NCBI GenBank assembly: GCA_914767715.1
Contig: OU612075.1
Span: forward strand, 188,001-252,000
Direction of reading: 5' to 3'
Source: Membranipora membranacea
Taxonomy: Eukaryota; Bryozoa; Gymnolaemata; Cheilostomatida; Membraniporidae
Length of the DNA stretch: 64,000 bases
A program made the position numbers and the translations under genes. The notes beneath the pieces were generated by a model, which was not told where the DNA came from, did no database searches, and worked only from the letters and a program-made list of their open reading frames with translations. This document shows positions 63,620 to 64,000 of the stretch, piece after piece. Positions within the stretch are counted from its first letter, which is position 1. The number at the start of each line of letters is the position of its first letter.

Positions 63620-64000
63620 TCTCTCGTTCCCAGCGCTGCCTCTTACTGCTGATAAAAACCATGAGTCCATTTTTGTGATTTTTCTTATCACAAAGGTTAA
63701 GATGATAATGTTGTAATACCTGTGCCTTCACGTGTTTGAGTTGTGGACCGCAGCTATGTCTACAGTACCGCAGGACTACTACGAGCTCTTATGGAAGTTC
63801 AGATCAGAGCATAGTCTATGCTACATGATTTGCCGCACAGTTATACTATCAAAATGTCTATCATCAGGTTTGGGTTGAGGTAATAAATAGTGTCGTAGGA
63901 TCACCAATAATTATTCTGTCCTTTGATTTAGAAGCTTTTAATTTCCTTAGCTTCTATTTAGTTGAAAGTGCACTGCGGTATTAATGCACTGAGTTGTGGT
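63620..64000. other. 5' flank of the TMEM121-like gene
   Basis: A possible untranslated first exon ends at a CACAG|GTATTAC donor near 63718 on the minus strand, and a TTTTTATCAG acceptor lies near 63650. No other gene is seen. Confidence 0.3.

Overview
The window looks like nuclear DNA of an invertebrate animal. It is AT-rich and carries interrupted genes with GT-AG introns, non-LTR retrotransposon ends, tRNA-derived SINEs, TIR elements and satellites. It holds animal genes such as a MOS kinase, an ANKRD10 homologue, a TMEM121-like protein and a caspase-like family. The species cannot be fixed from sequence alone; a sponge or other early-branching or marine invertebrate is plausible but not shown. 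All exon models below were built by hand from splice signals, reading phase and remembered family motifs; no search was run.

Layout. 1-3.9 kb is repeat-rich: a reverse-transcriptase relic, a 28-bp minisatellite and a 54/30-bp satellite. 3.92-7.84 kb is a truncated segmental copy of the 3' half of ANKRD10, broken by a nonsense codon. 8-17.7 kb holds a doubtful small minus-strand gene, two LINE 3' ends and a local 1.1-1.2 kb duplication. 17.7-25.5 kb carries a tandem family of genes joining ankyrin repeats to a caspase-like protease: two intact three-exon copies and one gutted third copy. At 25.65 kb the third copy abuts the intact counterpart of the segmental duplication, which belongs to a complete ANKRD10-like gene on the minus strand (26.7-32.3 kb).

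The right half is better-conserved gene territory: MOS (plus, 33.8-38.8 kb, seven exons), dCMP deaminase DCTD (minus, 40.2-42.9 kb), alanine aminotransferase GPT (plus, 44.6-54.5 kb, six exons) and a TMEM121-like membrane protein (minus, 57.6-63.7 kb). ANKRD10/MOS and DCTD/GPT are divergent pairs; MOS/DCTD and GPT/TMEM121 are convergent pairs. The introns hold most of the mobile DNA: 141-bp-monomer arrays lie in opposite orientation in MOS intron 5 and GPT intron 2, a 2.1-kb TTAA-flanked element sits in GPT intron 1, a small TTAA-flanked MITE in a DCTD intron, and inverted SINEs flank the GPT exon that carries the catalytic lysine.

The gene neighbours do not form a pathway. The most distinctive content is the ankyrin-caspase family, with signs of recent duplication, a mosaic third copy and a possible alternative 3' end that would make an ankyrin-only protein.
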